From Cognatishimia activa (GTDB lineage: Bacteria > Pseudomonadota > Alphaproteobacteria > Rhodobacterales > Rhodobacteraceae), in NCBI RefSeq assembly GCF_017798205.1, contig NZ_CP060010.1, forward strand, positions 1,984,001-2,048,000: a stretch of DNA of 64,000 nucleotides. Reading direction: 5' to 3'. A program made the position numbers and the translations under genes. A model generated the notes under the pieces. It was not told where the DNA came from and ran no database searches. It was given only the letters and a program-made list of their open reading frames with translations. Positions 15,033 through 23,744 of this stretch are shown piece by piece. How positions within the stretch are numbered: position 1 is the stretch's first letter; the number at the start of each line of letters is the position of its first letter.

Positions 15033-17110
15033 GCACCGCAAACGAAACCTTTGCCTTGCCCGACGTGCGCTGCGCGGGCTGTGTGTTGAAAATCGAACGC
15101 AGTCTCGCCGATCTGCCCGGTGTCGAACTGGCGCGGGGCAACGCGACCCAGAAACGCATGCGGGTGGTTTGGGACGAGGCAGCGCAGTCGCTGGACTCGG
15201 TGCGAGCGGCCATTCTGGGTCTGGGCTATCAGGCCGAACAGATCGCAGTTGAGGCCTCGGTTGATAGGGGGCCAGCCCTCTTGCCGCGTCTTGGCGTGGC
15301 GGCGGTGGGCATGATGAATATCATGGCTTTCTCTATGTCCGTCTGGTTTGGTGCCGCGACAGACATGGGGCCAAGCACGATGCAATATATGCATTGGCTT
15401 TCCGCTGCGATTGCTGTGCCTGTGGCGCTTTATTCCGGCTCGATATTCCACGGACCCGCGCTGCGTGCGTTGCGCCATGGGCATATGACCATGGACACGC
15501 CGATCTCGCTTGCGATCCTGGTGACTTTGGCGGCTTCTTTGGTCGAAACCCTCCGCGACGCGGAACATGTCTATTTCGACGCTGTCATCGCGCTGATCTT
15601 TTTCCTGCTGATCGGCCGTGTTCTTGAGCGGCTGATGCACGAAAAATCCGGCGACGCCGCCGCGAACCTGCGTGGCTTGATGGACGTGCGTGCGACACGG
15701 TTAGAACATGAGGGGACACAGACCACGCTGGCCGCCTCTCAGCTCATCGTCGGCGACACCGTGCTCGTGAAAACCGGAGAGCGCTTGCCCGCCGACGGCA
15801 CGCTTTTGTCGGACCTCGTGCATGTGGATGAAAGCGTTCTGACTGGGGAGACCAAGCCTAAAGCGGCCGCGAAGGGCGCGGGGCTGGCCGCCGGAGCGAT
15901 TGTTCTGGACGGCCCCGTTGAGGTGCGCGTGACCCATGTGGGCGAGGCTTCCGAGATCGGCCAACTGGCGCAAATGGCCGAGGAGGTCACCGCCCATAAA
16001 GGCCGGTCGCAACGCATGTCTGATCAATTCGCGCGCGGCTATATCCCACTGGTTTTGGGCGGCGGATCCTTGGGCTTTCTCATGTGGTTCTTTGTCTTTG
16101 GCGCGAGCTTTGGGGATTCTCTCATGATCGCTGTGGCGGTCTTGATCGTGACTTGCCCCTGTGCGGCAGGACTTGCAACGCCCGCAGTCACATCGCGCGC
16201 CATGAACCTTGCGCTGAAGGCGGGGATCGTTGTGAAATCTGGGGCCGCTTTAGAGCAGCTCGGCGACATCGATCAGGTCTTTATCGACAAGACCGGCACC
16301 GCTTCCTTACCGCAACTGGCCCCTGCGGCCTCGCTCAGCGCTGAGGTGCTCGGAGCGGCCCGCGCGCTTGCTGCTGCCAGCGCCCATCCGCTGGCGCGCG
16401 CGCTTGATGATGGCTCTGTGGCTGCGGTGACTGAGGCCAAGGAAGTCGCAGGTCAGGGCATCGAAGGGCCTGACGGTGCGCGGCTGGGGAGTGCAGCTTT
16501 CGTGGGGACGCCAAATGACACCAGCGCTTCGCTTTTCTATCGCGCACACGATGGCGCGGTTACGCCAATTACCTTCGAAGAACATGCGCGCCTGGGTCTT
16601 TCCGAGTTTCTGAGCAGTGAGAACGATGTTGCCCGCCCGGTAACTCTCTTATCCGGTGACAGCGCAACGGCAGTTGAACGTTTTGCCAAAAGTGCGGGCA
16701 TCGCAGTTTGGCTCGGGCGTCAAACCCCGGCCGACAAACTTAACATCCTCAAGGCGGCGCAGGCCGAGGGCAACTGCGTCATGATGATCGGCGATGGGAT
16801 CAATGACACGGTCGCGCTCAGCGCCGCCGATGTCTCGGTTAGCTTCGGCGAAGCGACCCAGATCGCGCAGACCTCTGCGGATGTCGTCCTAACCCAACCC
16901 GACCTGCGCCGCGTCTCTCAGGCGATGACCCTGTCACGCCGCGCGCGCCGTCTGATCCACCAGAATCTGACGTTTTCGACCGTCTATAATGTTTTGACCG
17001 TGCCACTTGCTCTAGCTGGTCTTTTGTCCCCGGCCTTGGCAGCCCTGCTGATGTCGGCCTCATCCATCGTCGTCATGGCGAATGGATATCGATTGCGAGG
17101 TGTAAAATGA
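15029..17110 (+). CDS. ccoI: Copper-exporting P-type ATPase for cbb3 oxidase assembly
   Basis: A 693-residue P1B ATPase. The N-terminal metal-binding domain has CAGC (LPDVRCAGCVLKIERSL). Then come membrane helices, the actuator motif with TGET (DESVLTGETKPK), the copper channel motif CPCAAGLATP, the phosphorylation site DKTGT, and the hinge GDGINDTVAL. This is the CcoI/FixI subgroup, which supplies copper for the cbb3 active site from the cytoplasm outwards. Located between the ccoNOQP genes and ccoS. Confidence 0.95.
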   Translation: MSTANETFALPDVRCAGCVLKIERSLADLPGVELARGNATQKRMRVVWDEAAQSLDSVRAAILGLGYQAEQIAVEASVDRGPALLPRLGVAAVGMMNIMAFSMSVWFGAATDMGPSTMQYMHWLSAAIAVPVALYSGSIFHGPALRALRHGHMTMDTPISLAILVTLAASLVETLRDAEHVYFDAVIALIFFLLIGRVLERLMHEKSGDAAANLRGLMDVRATRLEHEGTQTTLAASQLIVGDTVLVKTGERLPADGTLLSDLVHVDESVLTGETKPKAAAKGAGLAAGAIVLDGPVEVRVTHVGEASEIGQLAQMAEEVTAHKGRSQRMSDQFARGYIPLVLGGGSLGFLMWFFVFGASFGDSLMIAVAVLIVTCPCAAGLATPAVTSRAMNLALKAGIVVKSGAALEQLGDIDQVFIDKTGTASLPQLAPAASLSAEVLGAARALAAASAHPLARALDDGSVAAVTEAKEVAGQGIEGPDGARLGSAAFVGTPNDTSASLFYRAHDGAVTPITFEEHARLGLSEFLSSENDVARPVTLLSGDSATAVERFAKSAGIAVWLGRQTPADKLNILKAAQAEGNCVMMIGDGINDTVALSAADVSVSFGEATQIAQTSADVVLTQPDLRRVSQAMTLSRRARRLIHQNLTFSTVYNVLTVPLALAGLLSPALAALLMSASSIVVMANGYRLRGVK

Positions 17111-17277
17111 ATGCAATTATTTTCCTGATCCCGATCTCTCTGATGCTTGCGGGTGTTGCGCTGATCGCCTTTCTCTGGACCCTCCGTACGCGTCAGTACG
17201 GAGACCCCGAGGGCGACAGCCACCGCATCCTCTTGGCCGAGGACGCGCCTCTGACCATCAAACCCGCGCCGCGGTAG
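17107..17277 (+). CDS. ccoS: cbb3 oxidase maturation protein CcoS
   Basis: A 56-residue single-helix protein (IIFLIPISLMLAGVALIAFLW) followed by the short tail RTRQYGDPEGDSHRILLAED, matching the CcoS pattern of helix then Q-Y-D/G-D-P-x-G. It overlaps the ccoI stop by ATGA. CcoS is needed for haem insertion into cbb3 oxidase. It closes the operon. Confidence 0.9.
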   Translation: MNAIIFLIPISLMLAGVALIAFLWTLRTRQYGDPEGDSHRILLAEDAPLTIKPAPR

Positions 17278-17345
17278 GGAACGCCGTAATCTTGTGATGG
17301 AGCCGCCGCTTTCCGATTGGGGTAGCAGCGGTTTTCTATTTTGGG

Positions 17346-18422
17346 TTGTGGACAGCGAGTCCAGCCTTGGATAGATATGAGGAAAGACCTTTAAATAACG
17401 ATTTGTTTGTTAAGGAATATTACCGCGTGTTTGATCAGACGCAGACCGCCCGTGATCGGGCTCCGAAGATCACTGTTGTCACAACGATGAAGGACGAAGG
17501 TCCTTATATTCTAGACTGGATCGCGCGTTACCGCAGTCTTGGCGTCACGGATTTTGTGGTCTTCACCAATGATTGCTCTGACCCGACCGATCATATTCTG
17601 CGCTGTTTGAACCGGCTTGGCTGCGTGCACCATCGCTTTAACCGCGTGATGCGGCGGGGGCCGCACAAGAGTGCTCTGATGTGGGCGCAGTATGAACCCG
17701 CCGTGCGTGAGGCCGATTGGGTGATGGTCATCGATGTGGATGAATATCTACAGATCAACGTCGGGGATGGAACACTGCCGAGCTTGATCAATATGTACCC
17801 AGAGGTCGACGCGATTTCCTTTGTCTGGCGCGTCTTTGGCAATGGGGGCGTTAAAGAGATCTCGGACACCCCTGTACCGCTGCAGTTCACGAAGGCCATC
17901 GCGCGGGAAGGCGCGGCGACTGAGAACCGATTTTTCAAAACCCTTCACCGTAACTCGCCAAAATTCGCGCGTTTGGGCGTGCATCGCCCGTTTCTGGCCG
18001 ATGGTCCAAAGGGGATCAATTGGATTCTGCCCGATGGCACGTCGTTGACAGAAGAAGAGATCGAAAAGGCGCTCTTTGCAGTTGGGCACTATGGCTACAC
18101 GGGCGCGCAACTGAATCACTATGCGCTGCGGTCATTGGATGGTTTCTTGGTTAAGAAGCTGCGGGGAAGGGCCAACCATCACACGAAGACCATCGAAGAC
18201 GGCTATTGGCGGCGCTTTGACCATAGCGTCGAGGACGACTCTTCTTTGGCCGAAAATTTTGATGCTGCCATGCAGATTCGTGAGCGGTTCCTACGGATCG
18301 AGGATCTCCGCAAGTGGCACGAAGAGGCGCTTGACTGGCATCGGAAGCGAGCGCGGCAGGCGCGCAAGGATCCGGATATCCTCGCGATGCTTGAAAAGCT
18401 GCAACAAGAACAGACCGCATAG
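17346..18422 (+). CDS. Glycosyltransferase-like protein (GT-A fold, family 2/92 type)
   Basis: A 358-residue soluble protein. ITVVTTMKDEGPYILDWIARYRSLGVTDFVVFTNDCSD is the start of a GT-A nucleotide-sugar fold, and VMVIDVDEYLQI holds the metal-binding DxD. These proteins (often called 'glycosyltransferase family 2 protein' in roseobacters) probably decorate surface polysaccharide, but the acceptor is unknown. The frame opens at TTG 17346 with a poor ribosome site, and a start further in (the TTG in NDLFVKEYY) is also possible. It stands alone between cco genes and the inositol locus, with its own terminator. Confidence 0.75.
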   Translation: MWTASPALDRYEERPLNNDLFVKEYYRVFDQTQTARDRAPKITVVTTMKDEGPYILDWIARYRSLGVTDFVVFTNDCSDPTDHILRCLNRLGCVHHRFNRVMRRGPHKSALMWAQYEPAVREADWVMVIDVDEYLQINVGDGTLPSLINMYPEVDAISFVWRVFGNGGVKEISDTPVPLQFTKAIAREGAATENRFFKTLHRNSPKFARLGVHRPFLADGPKGINWILPDGTSLTEEEIEKALFAVGHYGYTGAQLNHYALRSLDGFLVKKLRGRANHHTKTIEDGYWRRFDHSVEDDSSLAENFDAAMQIRERFLRIEDLRKWHEEALDWHRKRARQARKDPDILAMLEKLQQEQTA

Positions 18423-18423
18423 A

Positions 18424-18451
18424 AAAACCCCGCCGGAACTGGCGGGGTTTT
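18424..18451. terminator. Terminator shared by the glycosyltransferase and the inositol ABC operon
   Basis: An 11-bp stem AAAACCCCGCC / GGCGGGGTTTT with a 6-base loop between convergent genes. A and T runs on both flanks let it act in both directions. Confidence 0.85.
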
Positions 18452-18470
18452 GCAGTGTTGTAAGGAGTTA

Positions 18471-19256
18471 TTAGACGGTGCCGCCGAGGCTGCCTTCGAG
18501 CGCGACCATTTCTTGACCGCCGGCCATCATGTCCTGCAGCTCTTCCGGCGTGACCTCTCCGCGCTTCGCAGTCCCCAGCGTCTTGCCGCGGTTCAGCACC
18601 GTAAAGCGATCCCCAACGGCTAGCGCGTGGCGCACGTTGTGGGTGATAAAGACCACGCCGATGCCCTGCTTGCGCACCTTGTCGATGGTCGCCAGAACAT
18701 TGGCCGTTTGACGCACGCCAAGGGCCGAGGTCGGCTCGTCCAGGATCAGGATCTTCGCGCCGAAATGCACCGCGCGGGCAATCGCGACGGTCTGGCGTTC
18801 ACCGCCCGACAGAGTGCCGACCGCCTGATCCGGACCGCGCAGGTTGATGCCCATCTTGCGCATCTCTTCCATGGTCACGCGGTTGGCGTACTCATGATCA
18901 AAGAACTTCATAGGTCCGACCTTTTTGATCGGCTCATTGCCCATGAAAAAGTTCCGGCTGACTGACATCAGAGGGATCATCGCCAGATGCTGGTGCACCG
19001 TCGCGATACCTGCTGAAATCGCATCCCGTGGATCGTTGAAATGCATCGGCGCACCCTCAAAGGTGATCTCGCCTTTGGTGGGCTGATGCACGCCGGACAT
19101 GGTCTTGATGAAGGTCGATTTGCCTGCGCCGTTGTCGCCCAAAAGACAGTGGCACTCGCCAGGGAAAACATTCACAGAGACGCCCGCAAGCGCGATGACC
19201 GAGCCGAAGTGCTTCTCGATATTGGTCATCTCGATGATAGGTTTCACGTCAGACAT
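18471..19256 (-). CDS. Sugar ABC transporter ATP-binding protein (probable inositol)
   Basis: A 261-residue single-domain ABC ATPase. Walker A is GDNGAGKST, the signature is LSGGERQ, Walker B is ILILDEPTSAL, and the switch histidine lies in VVFITHNVRHAL. One ABC domain rather than two is typical of the FrcA-type sugar importers of alphaproteobacteria. It follows the permease one base away and lies in the same leftward operon as the binding protein. The inositol genes next door suggest the cargo. Confidence 0.9.
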   Translation of the reverse strand: MSDVKPIIEMTNIEKHFGSVIALAGVSVNVFPGECHCLLGDNGAGKSTFIKTMSGVHQPTKGEITFEGAPMHFNDPRDAISAGIATVHQHLAMIPLMSVSRNFFMGNEPIKKVGPMKFFDHEYANRVTMEEMRKMGINLRGPDQAVGTLSGGERQTVAIARAVHFGAKILILDEPTSALGVRQTANVLATIDKVRKQGIGVVFITHNVRHALAVGDRFTVLNRGKTLGTAKRGEVTPEELQDMMAGGQEMVALEGSLGGTV

Positions 19257-19257
19257 A

Positions 19258-20376
19258 TCAGCGCTCCCCCGTGATAATGCGGCGGATGTAGGTGTTCAGG
19301 ATCACCGCGCCCAAAAGGATCACGCCGAGGAACACTCGGAACAGAGAGCTTTCGACGCCTGCAAAGAACAGACCCTGCTGCACGACGCCAAAAATCAAAG
19401 CTCCAAGGGCCGCGCCGATCACCGAGCCATAGCCGCCGGTCAAAAGCGCGCCGCCGATGACCACGGCGATGATGGCTTCAAATTCCTTGAGCAAACCACG
19501 GTCCGCACCAGCCGAACCGAACTCCATCACCTGGCAGGTCGCAAAGACTGTCGCGCAGAAGGCAGAGAACATGAACATCGAGATCTTTACACGGTTCACA
19601 GGAACCCCCGAGTTCCGTGCCGCCTCAGCGTCGCCACCAGATGCAAAGATCCAGTTGCCGAATTGGGTGCGGGTCAGCAGGATATGGCCGACGATGACGA
19701 GGCCGATGGCCCAAACGATCAACATTGGGATGCCGTCTACAACCGGCTGCCCCGCACGTGTGCCACGCTCAAAGGTGGCAATGATGCCCATATCGCCAAA
19801 CCACTGGAACAGCCCCGTCAGGATCTTGCCCCCAAAGACCGCGCCCAGCCAGTCGCCTTCGGCTGCGTCTTTGATACCGCCGATGATGGTTTTGCGCTCG
19901 ATGACTTGCGGCAAAAAGATGGTGAAGCCACGCAGGATAAAGAGGAAGGCCAATGTCACGATAAAGCTCGGCAGACCTGTGCGCACAACGATAAAGCCGT
20001 TCAGCCAGCCGATCGCCATCGCCATAATGAAAGTCACGATGATGGCCATCCAGATTGGCCAAGCGAGGGTCACGCCAAAGATCGCGATCATCATGCCGGA
20101 GAAACCGATCATGGACCCTACCGAAAGGTCGAACTCTCCGGCGATCATCAAGAGGCAAGCGCCCACGGCGATGATCATGAATTGAGCGGAAACGACGCTC
20201 CAGTTCATGACCCCTTGGGCGTTGAACATGCCGCTGTCGCCGGCGAAGATAAAGAAGAGGACAAAGACGATGATGGTGCCACAGATGCCGCCCAATTCGG
20301 GTCGGATCAGGGCCTGGCGCATGCGAGATTGCTGTTTGATGCGCTCATCAACGCCCGAGGTATTTGCGTCGGACAT
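19258..20376 (-). CDS. Sugar ABC transporter permease (probable inositol)
   Basis: A membrane protein of about 372 residues with roughly ten helices, of the RbsC/FrcC permease family. GEFDLSVGSMIGFSGM is the family signature near the cytoplasmic coupling region, and GGALLTGGYGSVIGAALGALIFG the C-terminal one. ATG 20376 (MSDANTSG) is my choice; an ATG twelve bases upstream is also in frame. A strong hairpin separates it from the binding-protein gene, so it is probably made in smaller amount. Confidence 0.9.
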   Translation of the reverse strand: MSDANTSGVDERIKQQSRMRQALIRPELGGICGTIIVFVLFFIFAGDSGMFNAQGVMNWSVVSAQFMIIAVGACLLMIAGEFDLSVGSMIGFSGMMIAIFGVTLAWPIWMAIIVTFIMAMAIGWLNGFIVVRTGLPSFIVTLAFLFILRGFTIFLPQVIERKTIIGGIKDAAEGDWLGAVFGGKILTGLFQWFGDMGIIATFERGTRAGQPVVDGIPMLIVWAIGLVIVGHILLTRTQFGNWIFASGGDAEAARNSGVPVNRVKISMFMFSAFCATVFATCQVMEFGSAGADRGLLKEFEAIIAVVIGGALLTGGYGSVIGAALGALIFGVVQQGLFFAGVESSLFRVFLGVILLGAVILNTYIRRIITGER

Positions 20377-20410
20377 GGAAGGCTCCACGAGTTACTGATG
20401 TAGGGGATTG

Positions 20411-20445
20411 TACAAAAAATAAGGGCGGCAGAAACCGCCGCCCTT
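20411..20445 (-). terminator. Attenuating hairpin between binding-protein and permease genes
   Basis: A 9-bp stem AAGGGCGGC / GCCGCCCTT (20421-20429 and 20437-20445), followed on the minus strand by TTATTTTTT. Partial terminators at this place commonly make ABC binding proteins more abundant than the membrane parts. Confidence 0.75.
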
Positions 20446-20458
20446 TGAGTCGCAAGTT

Positions 20459-21409
20459 TTAGCGGAATTCACCGGCATACTTTTCAACCAGGGTCAGGCC
20501 GTCCGCTGTGACGAAGCCAGGACCAGAGTTGATGTTGTTGCCTGGCAGAACGCCGTAGCGGTGGTAGTTTGTCAGAACAACAACCGGCAGATACGCCTGC
20601 AGGAATGGCTGTTGGTCGATACCCCAGTTGATGACGCCCGCTTTCAGGCCTTTGACGATCTCTTCGCCAAGGTCAAAGGTGCCGAAATAGATGTCACCCG
20701 CCATGCCGTTTTCGTCCAGAGCCAGCAGAGTTGGGTCTGCAGAGGTTGGGCCGAGGGTCAGAACAGCGTCAGTGTCTGGGTTTGCGTTCAGGTAGGCCAG
20801 AACGCGGTTTTTGATTTCTGCAGGGTCTTGACCGGAGTCAATCATCTGGCTGCCCAGTTCTACGCCCAGACCATCTGCAAAACCTTGGCAACGCTCGGTC
20901 GAGGACGGCGAGCTGATGTAGTGGTTCACACAGAGGAAGCTGCCCACACCGTCGCCTTTGGCGCGGATCCCGGCTGCGAGGCCTGCGTCATATTCTGGCT
21001 GACCGACATACATCAGGGCACCAACTTCGCGGGCCTGCTCTGGTGTGCCAGAGTTCATGATGATCACGTCGATGCCGCTGTCCACTGCCGCTTTGATCGG
21101 GCCGGACAGAACGTCATAGTCAGACAGAGTTGTGATAATGCCGTTCGGGCCACTTGCTGCTGCCTGCTCGATGATGCGCGCCATATCCGCAAGGTCACCG
21201 GTAGGTGGGTTGCGATATTCGACTTCGACGCCCATTTGGTCGCCTGCCAGCGCGATGCCGTTCTTGATTGTGTTCCACCAGCTGTCGCTGTCAGGGGCGT
21301 GGCTGACCAGAATATATTTCTCGCCATCTGCCGCCGCAGAAGTTGCGGCCATCAGCGGTGCAGCAACAACTGCCGCAGCCAAGACCAGTTTCTTGGTGAA
21401 TGATGTCAT
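20459..21409 (-). CDS. Sugar ABC transporter periplasmic binding protein (probable inositol)
   Basis: A 316-residue RbsB-like receptor. The signal peptide ends at about residue 27 (LVLAAAVVAAPLMAATSAAA). The mature part begins EKYILVSHAPDSDSWWNTIK and shows GIDVIIMNSGTP and the hinge region typical of type I periplasmic sugar receptors. The start ATG follows GGGAGGATCAC; the longer frame to 21481 runs through the promoter and is rejected. It is divergent from the lacI-type gene, with a palindromic operator between them. Confidence 0.9.
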   Translation of the reverse strand: MTSFTKKLVLAAAVVAAPLMAATSAAADGEKYILVSHAPDSDSWWNTIKNGIALAGDQMGVEVEYRNPPTGDLADMARIIEQAAASGPNGIITTLSDYDVLSGPIKAAVDSGIDVIIMNSGTPEQAREVGALMYVGQPEYDAGLAAGIRAKGDGVGSFLCVNHYISSPSSTERCQGFADGLGVELGSQMIDSGQDPAEIKNRVLAYLNANPDTDAVLTLGPTSADPTLLALDENGMAGDIYFGTFDLGEEIVKGLKAGVINWGIDQQPFLQAYLPVVVLTNYHRYGVLPGNNINSGPGFVTADGLTLVEKYAGEFR

Positions 21410-21491
21410 GTGATCCTCCCAGATTTCACACTCGTAAACTTTACGAACAATTTTCACATTGCTCCGACTCAACTTAACCACATTCGCTTCG

Positions 21492-21513
21492 TTTTTGCAA
21501 CCGGTTGCAAAAA
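21492..21513. promoter_or_regulatory. LacI-family operator, perfect 22-bp palindrome
   Basis: The core TTGCAACCGGTTGCAA is flanked by three more A/T pairs each side, giving a perfect dyad centred on CCGG. It lies between the divergent binding-protein and regulator genes. The central CG and the TTGCAA half-sites are typical of LacI/GalR operators. A second copy is at 25788-25805. Confidence 0.85.
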
Positions 21514-21591
21514 GCTAATTTTGGTATTTACTGCTGCAGCCAATGTAAAAAAGGTTTAGAAGGTCCTGAAAGAAGTCCAAGGAAGTCGAAA

Positions 21592-22593
21592 ATGCCCGTC
21601 ACATTGAAAGAGGTTGCAGAGCGCGCGGGGGTGTCGCGGTCTGCGGTGTCTCGGACCTTTACCGATGGGGCTTCGGTGTCGGAAAAAATGCGGAGCAAGG
21701 TCGAAAAGGCTGCGCGCGAGCTTGGCTACAGCCCGAATGCTTTGGCCTCTTCATTGACCACCGGACGGACGAAACTGATTGGTCTTGTGTCCAACAACTT
21801 CCACAACCCTATCTTTCTGGAGGTCTTTGATCTCTTTACCCGCGGCTTGCAGGACCGTGGCTTACGGCCTTTGCTTGTGAACCTGACCGAAGAACGCGAT
21901 CCCGAGAACTCGGTGCGCATGTTGCGGCAATATTCTGTGGACGGCGTGGTTGTTGCCTCGTCGACTTTGCCACCAGAGTTTGCCCTGGCGTTCCGCGATG
22001 CGGGCGTGCCGGTGGTGCATTCCTTTGGGCGCGCATCCTCGTCGCCCAAAGTGCATGTGGTTGGCATCGATAACGTTGAAACCGGTCGCATGGCGGCGCG
22101 GGCTTTGATGGCACGAGGGTATAAACATGTTGCCTTCTTGGGTGGTCCACGGGATGCGACCTCGACCCAAGACCGTCACAAAGGATTTGTCGAAGAAATG
22201 GCTCTGCACCCTGATGTGCGGCTGACGGAAAGCTTCGCCAAGGCCTATTCCCACGAGGCCGGGCGCAGAGAAATGCTGCGTTTATTGGACGACCAGCCTG
22301 CAGAAGGGTATTTTTGCGGCGATGACGTTCTGTCGATTGGCGTTCTTTCTGCGATTAAAGACAAAGGTCTGTCCTGTCCTGACGACATCGGCATCATTGG
22401 CCTCAACGATATGGAAATGTCGCGCTGGGAGAACATTGATCTGACCACGATCCACCAGCCGATCAAACAGATCGTGAATTCCTCGATTGAGCTGATGGTC
22501 GCCATGCTGGATGAACCGGACCGCTATCCCGAGGCCCGGATCTTTCCGTGTTCGGTGGTGGAACGGGGAACCCTTCCTGAGCTCCCCGCTTAA
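21592..22593 (+). CDS. LacI-family transcriptional regulator of the inositol genes
   Basis: A 333-residue regulator. The DNA-binding helix-turn-helix is VTLKEVAERAGVSRSAVSRTF, and the hinge helix SPNALASSLTTGRT follows. The ligand domain is periplasmic-binding-protein-like (LIGLVSNNFHNP; FCGDDVLSIGVLSAI; TTIHQP). The ATG at 21592 gives the usual LacI start; the frame upstream from 21505 would begin inside the operator region. Two matching palindromes (21492, 25788) bracket the ABC and catabolic promoters, so it probably represses both and is released by inositol or a breakdown product. Confidence 0.88.
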   Translation: MPVTLKEVAERAGVSRSAVSRTFTDGASVSEKMRSKVEKAARELGYSPNALASSLTTGRTKLIGLVSNNFHNPIFLEVFDLFTRGLQDRGLRPLLVNLTEERDPENSVRMLRQYSVDGVVVASSTLPPEFALAFRDAGVPVVHSFGRASSSPKVHVVGIDNVETGRMAARALMARGYKHVAFLGGPRDATSTQDRHKGFVEEMALHPDVRLTESFAKAYSHEAGRREMLRLLDDQPAEGYFCGDDVLSIGVLSAIKDKGLSCPDDIGIIGLNDMEMSRWENIDLTTIHQPIKQIVNSSIELMVAMLDEPDRYPEARIFPCSVVERGTLPELPA

Positions 22594-22596
22594 GAT

Positions 22597-23730
22597 TTAC
22601 CGGAAAATAGACGGCCGCGCGTCAAGCCACGCGCCACCTGCTTTGGCGGACTCGACTGCGGTGTGAACCGCGGCCATGGACCGGACACCATCGGCTGCGC
22701 CGGGCAACCCGTCGCGTGTCTCGCCTTTGATCGCGTCGGCCAGATCGCAATAGATATTGGCAACCGCCAGAGGGAAGCCCTCGGGATGCGCAATCGCCAC
22801 GCGGCTCAGGCGCTGGGCGTCTTCATAAAGGCCGCCTTCGCCTTTCTCGATGATCTGCGTGCGACCGCCAACGGGGGTATAGATCAGTTGGTTTGGCTGT
22901 TCCGACGCCCATCTCAGACCTCCAGTTTCCCCAAAGACCTGAATGTCGAACCCATGCTGACGTCCAATCGCCACGGAAGACGTCCATAGCCGCCCCACCG
23001 TGCCGCCCTGCATGCGGAAGTTCACCATCGCGTCGTCTTCCAGCTCTCGACTTGGGATGGTCGAGGCGAAATCAGCGGAAAGCGTTTCCACCTCGTCATC
23101 GCTGATAAAGCTCGCCATATGCAGAGCGTGGATGCCGCAATCTGCGAACTGGCCGGATACACCCGCCATTGCCGGATCATAACGCCAGCGGACGCGGGGG
23201 TTGTCTGCGTCGGTGGCGTCGCCGTGGTGGCCGTGGCTAAAGTTTGTAACCACAAGGCGCACCTTGCCGATCTCGCCGGCACGCACCATCGCGCGGGCCT
23301 GGCGCACCATGGGGTAGGCCGAGTAGCAGTAATTGACTGCGCAGATTTTCCCCGATTTTTCAGCGACTTTGACGATTTCCTCGCCTTCTTCGACGGTCAT
23401 GGTCATCGGCTTTTCGCAGAGCACGTTAAAGCCTGCTTCAAGGAAAGACTTGGTGATTTCAAAATGCGTCGCGTTCGGCGTCGCCACTGTCACCAGATCA
23501 ATCCTGTCGTCGCGGGTTTTCTCGCCCGCGAGCATTTCCGTCCAATCGCCATAGGCGCGATCCGCAGAGATCCCAAGACGCTGAGCATACTCACGCCCCA
23601 CGTCAGGACGATGATCCAATGCGCCTGCTGTGAATTCAAAATGCCCGTCCGCAAGCGCGCCGAGGCGGTGTGCTGGCCCGATCTGGCTGCCTTCGCCGCC
23701 GCCGATCATACCCCATTTCAGCTTTGTCAT
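22597..23730 (-). CDS. Gfo/Idh/MocA-family oxidoreductase (first of three)
   Basis: A 377-residue NAD(P)-dependent sugar dehydrogenase. The Rossmann start is GMIGGGEGSQIGPAHRLGAL, the substrate lysine is in VLCEKPMTM, and the C-terminal catalytic region is DCGIHALHMASF. It ends three bases from the regulator's stop in convergent orientation and lies 14 bases downstream of the IolE-like gene. It resembles the sugar or inositol-isomer dehydrogenases found in inositol clusters. The exact substrate is not known; scyllo- or chiro-inositol are possible. Confidence 0.82.
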   Translation of the reverse strand: MTKLKWGMIGGGEGSQIGPAHRLGALADGHFEFTAGALDHRPDVGREYAQRLGISADRAYGDWTEMLAGEKTRDDRIDLVTVATPNATHFEITKSFLEAGFNVLCEKPMTMTVEEGEEIVKVAEKSGKICAVNYCYSAYPMVRQARAMVRAGEIGKVRLVVTNFSHGHHGDATDADNPRVRWRYDPAMAGVSGQFADCGIHALHMASFISDDEVETLSADFASTIPSRELEDDAMVNFRMQGGTVGRLWTSSVAIGRQHGFDIQVFGETGGLRWASEQPNQLIYTPVGGRTQIIEKGEGGLYEDAQRLSRVAIAHPEGFPLAVANIYCDLADAIKGETRDGLPGAADGVRSMAAVHTAVESAKAGGAWLDARPSIFR

Positions 23731-23744
23731 TTCTCGGGCCTTTC

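Noticed and set aside
19099-20403. 434-codon plus-strand frame opposite the ABC transporter
   Set aside because: It is the mirror of two clearly real ABC genes; its protein is rich in His/Asp/Arg, as expected of a shadow frame in GC-rich DNA.
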